From: Rhodothermia bacterium
GTDB taxonomy: Bacteria > Bacteroidota > Rhodothermia > Rhodothermales > JAAAOL01
DNA: 39,243 nucleotides
Direction of reading: 5' to 3'
Assembly (NCBI GenBank): GCA_030428385.1
Contig: JAUIDY010000054.1
Span: 1-39,243 of the forward strand
The position numbers and the translations under genes are program-made. Under the pieces are notes generated by a model. That model was not told where the DNA came from and did no database searches. It saw nothing but the letters and a program-made list of their open reading frames with translations. Positions 16,271 through 23,512 of the stretch are shown in pieces. The number at the start of each line of letters is the position of its first letter. Position 1 is the first letter of the stretch.

Positions 16271-19200
16271 GGCATAGTTACTTGTTTTGGGGAGTCTGGA
16301 AGAGTCAGGAGGAAGACCGCGCCCTCGTTCTCACTGCTCTCCACGGTGAGTGTGCCGCCGTGCCCTTGCGTGATGATGTCGTACGAGAGCGACAGGCCCA
16401 ATCCCGTGCCGCTGCCCGTGGGCTTCGTCGTGAAAAACGGCTCGAAGATCTTCGCCTTGACGGCCTCGTTCATGCCCGGCCCGTTGTCTGTCACCCGAAC
16501 CTCTACGCGGTCGCCCACCCTGCGGGTCGAGACCATCACCTGGGGAGTATACTGCCCGTTTTGCTGCGCCGCGTACTCCAGCACGGCGTCGAAGGCGTTG
16601 CCGACTAGGTTCAAAATCACCCGCCCGAAGTCCTGGGGGACAACCGCCACCTCGCCAACCGCCGCATCATAGTCACGGGCAATCTCGACGTTGAACCCGG
16701 GCGTTTGGGCGCGTTTGCCGTGGTACGCCAGTTCCATATGCTCGTCGATGAGCGTATTCAGTTCCACCTGCACCCGTTCGCCCTTGCCCTCGCGGGCGTG
16801 GGCCATCATGCTGCGGACGATGCTGTCGGCGCGTTTGCCATGGAGCGCAATCACCCCGGCGTTTTGCTTGAGGTCGGCCAGCAGGTCGTCAATGTGGGCG
16901 AGGGCTTCCGGAAAGTCGGCCAGGTCTTCGCGGACTTCGTCGGCGAGTTCTTCGTTGACCTCAGCGAAGTTGTTGATGAAGTTGAGCGGATTCTTGATCT
17001 CGTGCGCGATGCCCGCCGTCAGCGCTCCCAGCGAGGCCATTTTTTCCTGCTGCACCAGTTGCTGCTGCGTCGTCGTCAGTTCTTCGAGTGCGGCGGCAAG
17101 CTGCTGGTAGGCCTCGGCGTTGTTGAGCGCCACGCCCACGTTGGCGGCAATGGTGTTCAAAAGCCGCAGATCGTCGTCGCCGAAGCGGTTTTCTTCCTGG
17201 GTGCTTTGCACGCTAATCACGCCCATCGCCACCTCGCCTGCCATGATGGGCACGCCGAGATAGGACGCCGACCGTCGCCCGACCCGCTCGATGCCGAGCC
17301 GCACGGTCTCGCCCTGGACGTCACGGTTTAGCAGCAACGGCTGGCGGGTCTGAAGGATCTGCGACGTAAGCCCTTCGCCATAGGCGATGGTGTCGAGGGC
17401 TTCGCCGTAGACGTACGGAAAACGGATCAGCCCAGCCGCTTGGTCGTGGAGGGCCACATAGGCAATGTCGGCGTCGAAGGTCTCGCGCATCTGCTCGCCG
17501 ACGAGGCGGACGAGCGCGTCGAAGTCGAGCTGGGCCACGAGGGCTTTGCTGACCCGGTTGACGGTGTCCAGTTCTTCCACGCGATGCTGGATCTCGGCGG
17601 TGCGCTCCGTCACGGTCTGCTCCAGTTCGCGCTGGCGGGCTTTGAGGTGGCGCGTCCGCTCGCGCACCACGCCGGTCACCACGCCCACGACACCAAGCGC
17701 ATACAGCAAATAGGCCCACCACGAGCGGTACCACGGCGGCAGGATAGTTAGCGCAAACGTAGCTTCGGGACTCTCGTGGTTATAGATGTTTTTGGCCCGC
17801 ACGCGGAACGTGTAGTCGCCCGGCGGCAGGTTGGTGTAGTCGCGGCGGTTTTCATGGGTCCACGCCGACCAGCCTTCATCGAAGCCGCTGAGGATGGTCT
17901 GGTACTGGTTCTCGCGGGCATTGACGAAGCTGAGCGCGGCGTAGGAGAAGCGGAGGGCGCTGTGGGAGGCATCGATGCGCGGTGTGACCGCCTGCACCTG
18001 CCCGGCTCCGCCATAAATCGTCGAATCATTACCCGCCGCCACGCGCCGGATGAGCACGGGGAAATCGGCTTCGTAGTTTTTGTCTTTGCCCTGGTCGTAC
18101 CGAATCACGCCATTGGTGGTACCAAACCACACCACCCCGTCGGCCTCAGGGTAGATGGAATAGGCGGGCGTGGTGCCAAAGCGCCGCAGCGCCGCGTTGT
18201 CGACCTCGTAGGTGCCGTCGGGCTGTCTGCGGAGGCGGGTGGTTTCTTCCCCGAAGTTAATCCAGCGGTTGCCCGCGGCATCATCCACAAAGGTGTACTC
18301 TTCCACCGAATTGTCGAAGGAAACGAGGTTGCTCAAGACGGTGTCAAGCACAAAGCGTTCATTCTCCTCATCAAAGCGATGAACCTGCTCGTTGGCAGCA
18401 AAGAGGGGACCGTTGCGGCTTTCGAGCACCGTACTGTGTTCGGACAACCCCGCATCCCTTTCAAAACGGTCGATGGTGGGGTTGGCAAACGTCTCTTCGC
18501 CGAAGCGCACCCGTAGGATTCCGTCGTTGTAGGTCCCGATCCACAAGACCCCAGGCTCCGGCTCGACGAGCGAGATGATGTAGCTATCGATACCCTCCAC
18601 GCGGCCTTCGTCCACCCAGTCGCCGGAGGGCATCCGGCGGAAGCGTTGGATGCCCTCGAGCAACCCCACGAGCACCACATCGGGGTGTTGGCGAGACTGA
18701 TGGAGAATTTGGGCGTGGAAGTCCCCGGCAACACTTTCGCGGATGATTTCCGCTTGTCCCTGTTCAATCCGATACAGCCCGGAGGTAAGGGCGGCCAGCA
18801 AGTCGCCCTGGCTCTCTAAGAGTTCCCATCCCTGCTTGGTCCCGCCCAGCCCGGACACAGGGACCATCTGGCGGCTGACTGGATCGAGATAAAACACGTT
18901 GTTGTCGGTGGAGACATACAGGATGCCGTTGTGGCGTTTGGTATCTACCACGGCCCCGAGTCCCATGCTGTCGTCGTAGCGCGAGAGCGGCGACGGGATT
19001 TCGACATGGCAGAGGCGGTTGTTGGCCGAGATCCACACCTGATCGTCGTGACTAAGGTAGACATCATAAATGGTGTTGCCCAATCCTGCTCCCAAGTCCA
19101 GGTGCTGGCGCAGGTTGCCTTCACGGTCGATCACATAAAGCCCGCCATCAATCAACCCTAAAACGAAGCTGCCATCGGGAAGGCGTTGTCCTTTGTAAAG

Positions 19201-20010
19201 CGCGCCTCCGCTCATGCGAGCCTGGGCGTTGGTGGAAAAAGGGGTGAACCCCTCGGCATCCGTGAGATAGAGGTTGTTGCTGAAGGTCCCGACCAGGAAG
19301 CGCGTCTCGCCTGCTACCTCATCGTACGGAAGCATCACCTGCATGCGGTCGTTGGCAACCACCTCGCTGCCGGGCAGCACCACGAGTTTGTCGTCCACCA
19401 TTTTCATCAGGCCCACGCCTGCCTGATGCACGTAGTAGATGCCCTCCAGCCAGAAGGCATAGAGAAAACGCTGTTGGGGCTCCCACGTCTTCACCGTCCA
19501 GCCATTCCCTTCCGCCGTCAAACGAAACAGCCGCTCGCGGGCCAGGAAGTAGAGCCCGTCGTCGGTATCGTGAATGGTCCAGATGTCGTTGAACGTGCGC
19601 GCCTCCTCGGGGATTTCGTCCAAGAGGGAGGCAAACTGCAAGTCCCCAGCGGCATCCGGCGTCAGGTACCCGAAGTCGCCAAAGGTGCCTACATAGATGC
19701 GCCCGTCGCGGGCGGCCTCCAGGGAACGGGTGATGTTGTTTTGCGAGTCGATTAACCGCCAGGAGGCGCCGTCATATTCCAGCACACCATCGTTGTTGGC
19801 CACATAGAGCACGCCCCGCGCGTCCTGGGCAAAGTCCCAACTCTGAAAATCGCCGCCATACGCATCGGCATCGAAGCAGGAGAAGAACGGGCGTCCGGCC
19901 TCATCGCGGGGGCTGGACACCGCCGTCTGCTCGGTTTGGGCAACAGCGGGAAGGGGCATCATCCCGGCAACAACGATCAGCAGCAGCGTGCGGCAACAAG
20001 AGGGGTTCAT
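16267..20010 (-). CDS. Histidine kinase A: periplasmic propeller + Y_Y_Y + GAF
   Basis: From the ATG at 20010 the product is 1247 residues with a signal peptide ending at PAVAQ. A propeller sensor (about 30-680) with repeats such as GVLYVANNDGVLEYDG and VLWIGTYNDGILRV is followed by a Y_Y_Y domain (YQTILSGFDEGW, YTNLPPGDYTFRVRAK), a membrane helix, a coiled coil and a cytoplasmic GAF domain (roughly 830-980; AYVALHDQAAGLIRFPYVYG, ASYLGVPIM). The dimerisation helix has His1003 in AHEIKNPL, then the ATPase domain. A longer frame to 20304 exists, but its extra residues are translated palindromic repeat, so it was rejected. It is the first of the five kinases, 318 bp after the kinase-receiver-phosphatase gene. 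The stop overlaps the start of kinase B in ATGA. Confidence 0.9.
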   Translation of the reverse strand: MNPSCCRTLLLIVVAGMMPLPAVAQTEQTAVSSPRDEAGRPFFSCFDADAYGGDFQSWDFAQDARGVLYVANNDGVLEYDGASWRLIDSQNNITRSLEAARDGRIYVGTFGDFGYLTPDAAGDLQFASLLDEIPEEARTFNDIWTIHDTDDGLYFLARERLFRLTAEGNGWTVKTWEPQQRFLYAFWLEGIYYVHQAGVGLMKMVDDKLVVLPGSEVVANDRMQVMLPYDEVAGETRFLVGTFSNNLYLTDAEGFTPFSTNAQARMSGGALYKGQRLPDGSFVLGLIDGGLYVIDREGNLRQHLDLGAGLGNTIYDVYLSHDDQVWISANNRLCHVEIPSPLSRYDDSMGLGAVVDTKRHNGILYVSTDNNVFYLDPVSRQMVPVSGLGGTKQGWELLESQGDLLAALTSGLYRIEQGQAEIIRESVAGDFHAQILHQSRQHPDVVLVGLLEGIQRFRRMPSGDWVDEGRVEGIDSYIISLVEPEPGVLWIGTYNDGILRVRFGEETFANPTIDRFERDAGLSEHSTVLESRNGPLFAANEQVHRFDEENERFVLDTVLSNLVSFDNSVEEYTFVDDAAGNRWINFGEETTRLRRQPDGTYEVDNAALRRFGTTPAYSIYPEADGVVWFGTTNGVIRYDQGKDKNYEADFPVLIRRVAAGNDSTIYGGAGQVQAVTPRIDASHSALRFSYAALSFVNARENQYQTILSGFDEGWSAWTHENRRDYTNLPPGDYTFRVRAKNIYNHESPEATFALTILPPWYRSWWAYLLYALGVVGVVTGVVRERTRHLKARQRELEQTVTERTAEIQHRVEELDTVNRVSKALVAQLDFDALVRLVGEQMRETFDADIAYVALHDQAAGLIRFPYVYGEALDTIAYGEGLTSQILQTRQPLLLNRDVQGETVRLGIERVGRRSASYLGVPIMAGEVAMGVISVQSTQEENRFGDDDLRLLNTIAANVGVALNNAEAYQQLAAALEELTTTQQQLVQQEKMASLGALTAGIAHEIKNPLNFINNFAEVNEELADEVREDLADFPEALAHIDDLLADLKQNAGVIALHGKRADSIVRSMMAHAREGKGERVQVELNTLIDEHMELAYHGKRAQTPGFNVEIARDYDAAVGEVAVVPQDFGRVILNLVGNAFDAVLEYAAQQNGQYTPQVMVSTRRVGDRVEVRVTDNGPGMNEAVKAKIFEPFFTTKPTGSGTGLGLSLSYDIITQGHGGTLTVESSENEGAVFLLTLPDSPKQVTMP

Positions 20011-20328
20011 GCGAAAGGTCGTGGTTTTGGTGGCGGGGTTGTGGCGGGCGTGGGTTATGGAGTACTCATGGCGAGTTGTCTTTTTCCGTACCGTGGATGA
20101 GCATGCGGCAAGGCCTTGTCCCGTGTCATCCTGAACTTGTTTTAGGATCTCTCGCCATCGTATGAGATTCCGAAACAAGTTCGGAATGACACTTTGTTGT
20201 GCGGGGTGGCATCTCTCGGTCAGGATGACACCTTGTTGTGTGGGATGACACCTTTTTTCAGTTGACGCTAACCGATAGGATGAAAAAACCGCCTTCATAA
20301 GCACACACGACGTTTTTCTCCAACCGGC
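20011..20328 (-). promoter_or_regulatory. 318-bp intergenic region upstream of the five-kinase array
   Basis: This is the only large gap inside the minus-strand block from the sigma factor to the oxidase. It holds the palindromic repeat described at 20123-20262 and otherwise no gene. A separate promoter for the kinase array could lie between the repeat and 20010, but I see no convincing -35/-10 pair. Transcription may also read through from the upstream gene. Confidence 0.4.
20123..20262. repeat. Palindromic REP-like repeat cluster
   Basis: Bases 20123-20152 (GTGTCATCCTGAACTTGTTT and on) and 20164-20192 form an imperfect inverted repeat of about 29 bp with an 11-bp loop. ATGACAC-type units recur at about 20186, 20225 and 20245 with TTGTTGTG between them. 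The CATCCTGAACTTGTTT...AAACAAGTTC pattern is a widespread bacterial extragenic palindrome. Read in one frame it encodes IPNLFRNL and KQVQDD peptides that are often wrongly annotated as protein. It separates the phosphatase fusion gene from the kinase array and could attenuate transcription between them. Confidence 0.75.
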
Positions 20329-22656
20329 TCATGCGCCCGAATAAACACCGAGAAAACGCAGCGCGAGCACGGTTAAATCGTCAATGAGGGGGGCGTCGTC
20401 GATGTGGTTCATCACCTCCCGGACGATGTCGCGGATACGGCGGGCGGCGCTGGTTTCGGGAGGCAGGCTGCGGAGGGTGGCGGCGAGGCGCTCGGTGGTG
20501 AATGGCTGCCCCGCCTCGTCGATGGCGCGGGGGACGCCGTCGGTGAACAGAAACAAGCCCTCGCCGGGAGTCAGCGTCACCTGATGGGTAGCGTAGACGG
20601 TATCGCGGTCCTTCCAGACGGGCGGTGCGGTGCCGGGCAGGGGCTCCACACGGTTCGGCCCCACGAGATAGGGCGCGGGATGTCCGGCGTTGGCATACAA
20701 CACGGTGCCGGTGGACGTGTCGAGCACGCCATAACACACCGTCACGGCAAGGTCGGGGAAGCCCTGGGGATAGAGCACGCGGTTCATTTCAGTGAGGCAC
20801 GCGCCCGGCACCTCGTCCTGCCGCGCTACGCCTTTCAAAAACGTCTGGCTCATTGCCATAAACAGCGCAGCCGACACGCCCTTGCCTGCCACGTCGCCGA
20901 TGAGAAAACCCACGCGGTGGTCGCCCATCTCGAAGAAGTCGTAGAAGGTACCGCTGACGTTGCTGGCCGTCGTGGTGAAGGCGTACAGGTCCACATCGGC
21001 ACGCTGCGGAAAGGCGACGGGCAGGATGGCTTCCTGGATGCGCCGCGCCACCTCTAACTCCTGCTGCATCGCTGCCACCTGCCGCTGCGCCTCCGTGGCC
21101 TGACGGTAGGCCCGCAGTTCAGTGTGGGTTTTTTCGATAGTGGTTTCCAGATCCACAAAGTCGATGGGCTTTGTCACGAAGTCGAACGCGCCCCGGTTCA
21201 TCGCCGTGCGGATGTTGGAGAGGTCGCCGTAGGCCGAGACGACGACGGTTTTGATGGGGCGGTTCAGGTCGTGCAGCTTCGAGAGTAGCGTCAGCCCGTC
21301 CATCTTCGGCATGTTGAGGTCCGTCAGCACCACATCAATCTCGGAGTGGAGGTCGAGTTGGTGGAGGGCGTCGTGCCCGTCCACGGCGAAGGTGAACACC
21401 CAGTCCCCTGCGCGGATCTTGCGGCGGAATTTCTGCCGCATTAGCAGTTCCAGTTCGGGCTCGTCGTCTACCACCAGCAGATGCACGCGCTCGTCTTCTG
21501 GCTCGTCGATGGTGGTGAGGGCGGTCGGGGCTGGGGCTGCTGGAGCGCTGGGCAACACCGCCTCCACCACGCTGGTTCGGGCATCGAGCCGTGCCTGCAC
21601 GGCCTTGAGGTCGGCCATCAGGTCGTGCATCGACGCATAGCGGCGTCCGAGGTCGCGGGACAGCGCTTTGTTGATGACGTGGGCGAGTTGCATCGGCACG
21701 CCGCTGCGCAGGCCGGTGACGGGCGGCGGGTCGTGGTTGAGCAGCCCGTAGATGACCGCTTGCGGGTTGTCGCCGGGGAAGGCGCGCTGGCCTGACACCA
21801 TCTCGTAGAGCACGGCACCGAGCGCCCAGACGTCGGCGCGGTGGTCCAGGGCCTCGCCACGGGCTTGCTCGGGGGCCATGTAGGCGGCGGTGCCCATAAG
21901 CGTGCCGCTGCGGGTGATCTGCACCGTGTCGGTCAGCTTCGCCAACCCGAAGTCGAGCAGCTTCACGCGTCCGTCGGTGATGATGACGTTGGCGGGCTTC
22001 ACATCGCGGTGGACGATGCCACGTGTGTGGGCCTGCGCCAGCCCGTCGGCCATTTGTAGCGTCCAGTCGAGCACCGACGCCAGCGGCAGTGCGCCCCGTC
22101 GTAAGGTGGCGTGCAGCGTCTCGCCCGCGTAATACGCCATCGCGATGAACACCTGCCCGTCGGCGGTATCGTTGATTTCGTAGACGGTGCAGATGGCGGG
22201 ATGATCGAGGGCCGAGGCGGCCTGGGCTTCGCGCAAAAAGCGCCGCCGCGCGCGTTCGTCGCGGCTCCAGAGCGGGGGCAGGAACTTGAGCGCCACGGTG
22301 CGGCGCAAGCGGGTGTCTTCGGCTTTGTAGACCACGCCCATGCCACCGCCGCCCAACAGCTCGTCCACGCGGTACGGCCCCACGGTTTGCCCTACCAACT
22401 GATGCGGATCGGGCTGGGGCGGCAGCCCTGCCGCTGGAGGAGGGAGCTTGCCAAACAGGCTGTCCGACAGGCTATCGAAGTAGTCGGGGGCTTCCTCATA
22501 GGCGGCGAGCAAGGCGTCCACTTCACGGCGCTTCGGCGTATCCACGCCGCACGTCACATCGAGGAAATCCGACCGTTGGTCGGTGGGCAATTCCAGCACT
22601 TGGACGATGAGGGACCCCAGTTCGTCCCAGCGGTCGGCGTCGAGGGTTCCAGCCAT
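20329..22656 (-). CDS. Ser/Thr protein kinase - receiver - SpoIIE-type phosphatase fusion
   Basis: The 775-residue protein starts with an 85-residue helical module seen in sigma-coupled kinases. A Hanks-type kinase follows (about 94-355; GGGGMGVVYK loop, Lys124, catalytic Asp218 in HRDVKPAN, Asp235 in DFG, APEQ). A CheY-type receiver (391-510) has the acid pair at 397-398, phospho-acceptor Asp446 in LTDLNMP, Ser474 and Lys496. A coiled coil with RRIQEAILP leads to a SpoIIE/RsbU PP2C phosphatase (555-770; Asp588 in DVAGKG, Asp706 in FTDG, Asp759-760). The usual GGDxYD reads SGTFYD, so one Asp is Thr570. No membrane helix: cytoplasmic. The start overlaps the sigma-factor stop by one base (TGATG). 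It probably integrates phosphorelay input into Ser/Thr phosphorylation and dephosphorylation of unknown partners. Confidence 0.93.
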   Translation of the reverse strand: MAGTLDADRWDELGSLIVQVLELPTDQRSDFLDVTCGVDTPKRREVDALLAAYEEAPDYFDSLSDSLFGKLPPPAAGLPPQPDPHQLVGQTVGPYRVDELLGGGGMGVVYKAEDTRLRRTVALKFLPPLWSRDERARRRFLREAQAASALDHPAICTVYEINDTADGQVFIAMAYYAGETLHATLRRGALPLASVLDWTLQMADGLAQAHTRGIVHRDVKPANVIITDGRVKLLDFGLAKLTDTVQITRSGTLMGTAAYMAPEQARGEALDHRADVWALGAVLYEMVSGQRAFPGDNPQAVIYGLLNHDPPPVTGLRSGVPMQLAHVINKALSRDLGRRYASMHDLMADLKAVQARLDARTSVVEAVLPSAPAAPAPTALTTIDEPEDERVHLLVVDDEPELELLMRQKFRRKIRAGDWVFTFAVDGHDALHQLDLHSEIDVVLTDLNMPKMDGLTLLSKLHDLNRPIKTVVVSAYGDLSNIRTAMNRGAFDFVTKPIDFVDLETTIEKTHTELRAYRQATEAQRQVAAMQQELEVARRIQEAILPVAFPQRADVDLYAFTTTASNVSGTFYDFFEMGDHRVGFLIGDVAGKGVSAALFMAMSQTFLKGVARQDEVPGACLTEMNRVLYPQGFPDLAVTVCYGVLDTSTGTVLYANAGHPAPYLVGPNRVEPLPGTAPPVWKDRDTVYATHQVTLTPGEGLFLFTDGVPRAIDEAGQPFTTERLAATLRSLPPETSAARRIRDIVREVMNHIDDAPLIDDLTVLALRFLGVYSGA

Positions 22657-23246
22657 CAGGATACCGTGGCTTGCTTGAGGTGATGGTACAGCCACGTCTG
22701 GGCCAGCAGCCAGTCGCGCTTGACCGTAGCAGGCGAGATGCCGAGGGCCTCGGCGGTGTCAGGGATGGTCATGCCGCCAAAGAACCGGCATTCCACCACC
22801 CGCCCTTGCCGCTCGTTGATTTGTGTCAGGCGTTGCAGGGCCGTGTTGAGGTGGAGCACTTCCTCCGCTTGTTCGAGCGAGAGGGGGCCATACGTTTGGG
22901 CGGCGGCCTGTTGGATGGGGTCGAGGTCCACCCGCTGCTGGTCGCCGCCGCGCTTCTGGCGCTGTTGCTGCTTGGCGTAGTCGATGAGGATATGACGCAT
23001 GGCTTTGGCGGCCACGCCGAGGAAATGTGCCCGGCTGTTCCAGCCCGCGTGCGTCTGGTCTACCAGTTTCAGGTACGCCTCATGGACAAGCGCTGTGGTG
23101 TTGAGGGTGTAGTCGCCGTGCCACCGGCGGCGTTGGTGCTGGGCCTGCGCCCGTAGTTCATTGTACACCAACGGAAACAGGGCATTCCAGGCTTCCTGGT
23201 TTCCTTCATCAATAGCCTCCAGAAGCTGGGTTACGTTTTCTGGCAT
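22656..23246 (-). CDS. ECF-like RNA polymerase sigma factor (TIGR02999-type)
   Basis: This 196-residue protein has sigma region 2 (about 10-90; AWNALFPLVYNELRAQA, HEAYLKLVD, RAHFLGVAAKAMRHILIDYAK) and region 4 (about 130-190; LTQINERQGRVVECRFFGGM, then a helix-turn-helix in TIPDTAEALGISPATVKRDW). The sequence style matches the ECF-like group common in Planctomycetes, Acidobacteria and Rhodothermota that is regularly encoded beside Ser/Thr kinases and is not controlled by a classical membrane anti-sigma. Here too no anti-sigma gene is present and the next gene encodes a Ser/Thr kinase fusion, translationally coupled through TGATG. Control of the sigma factor by that kinase/phosphatase is plausible. 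It is divergent from the FAD-enzyme operon. Confidence 0.92.
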   Translation of the reverse strand: MPENVTQLLEAIDEGNQEAWNALFPLVYNELRAQAQHQRRRWHGDYTLNTTALVHEAYLKLVDQTHAGWNSRAHFLGVAAKAMRHILIDYAKQQQRQKRGGDQQRVDLDPIQQAAAQTYGPLSLEQAEEVLHLNTALQRLTQINERQGRVVECRFFGGMTIPDTAEALGISPATVKRDWLLAQTWLYHHLKQATVS

Positions 23247-23324
23247 CGTGGTGTGGGGAAGAGGGCAGATGAAGAAGGAACGCCGACCGGGGCAACCGTC
23301 CGTTGCTGCAATAAAGCACCTCCT

Positions 23325-23353
23325 AACATACTTGATGCCGACGCACGGTGCAA
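23325..23353 (-). promoter_or_regulatory. Candidate promoter for the sigma-factor gene
   Basis: On the minus strand TTGCAC (23353-23348) and TATGTT (23330-23325) are separated by 17 bases, giving a weak sigma70-like arrangement about 80 bases upstream of the sigma-factor start. Only three and four of the six consensus bases match, so this is a guess from spacing. A GGAGGT follows at 23323-23318. Confidence 0.25.
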
Positions 23354-23472
23354 TGCTTGATGGCAGAGGAGGGCTTGCGGTTTTTTGGCCGTCGGTTTGG
23401 GGAAAGAAAGAGGTTTCGCGTCATGGTAATCAACGGCGCTTCTCTGAACATGCGAGCGCCCCGGAAAATAAC

Positions 23473-23486
23473 GCGCCTTCGGGCGC
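23473..23486 (+). other. GCGCC-TTCG-GGCGC hairpin upstream of the FAD-enzyme gene
   Basis: A five-pair GC stem closed by a TTCG tetraloop lies 27 bases before the ATG at 23513. UUCG loops are very stable in RNA, so this would fold in the 5' untranslated region. No T-run follows, so a terminator is unlikely; its role is unknown. Confidence 0.35.
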
Positions 23487-23512
23487 ATGCACATAGATCA
23501 ACGGTGTTCTCC

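Noticed and set aside
20123-20262. A CRISPR array
   Set aside because: The repeated units are unevenly spaced and palindromic, with no unique spacers of constant length.
20011-20304. A 98-residue N-terminal extension of kinase A starting at 20304
   Set aside because: It translates the palindromic repeat (IPNLFRNL and KQVQDD-type peptides), and a clean signal peptide begins at 20010.
23231-23311. A TTG-started leader peptide with GGAGGT upstream, overlapping the sigma-factor start
   Set aside because: If the candidate promoter is right, the transcript would begin at about the GGAGGT, and the peptide shows no features; too weak to annotate.
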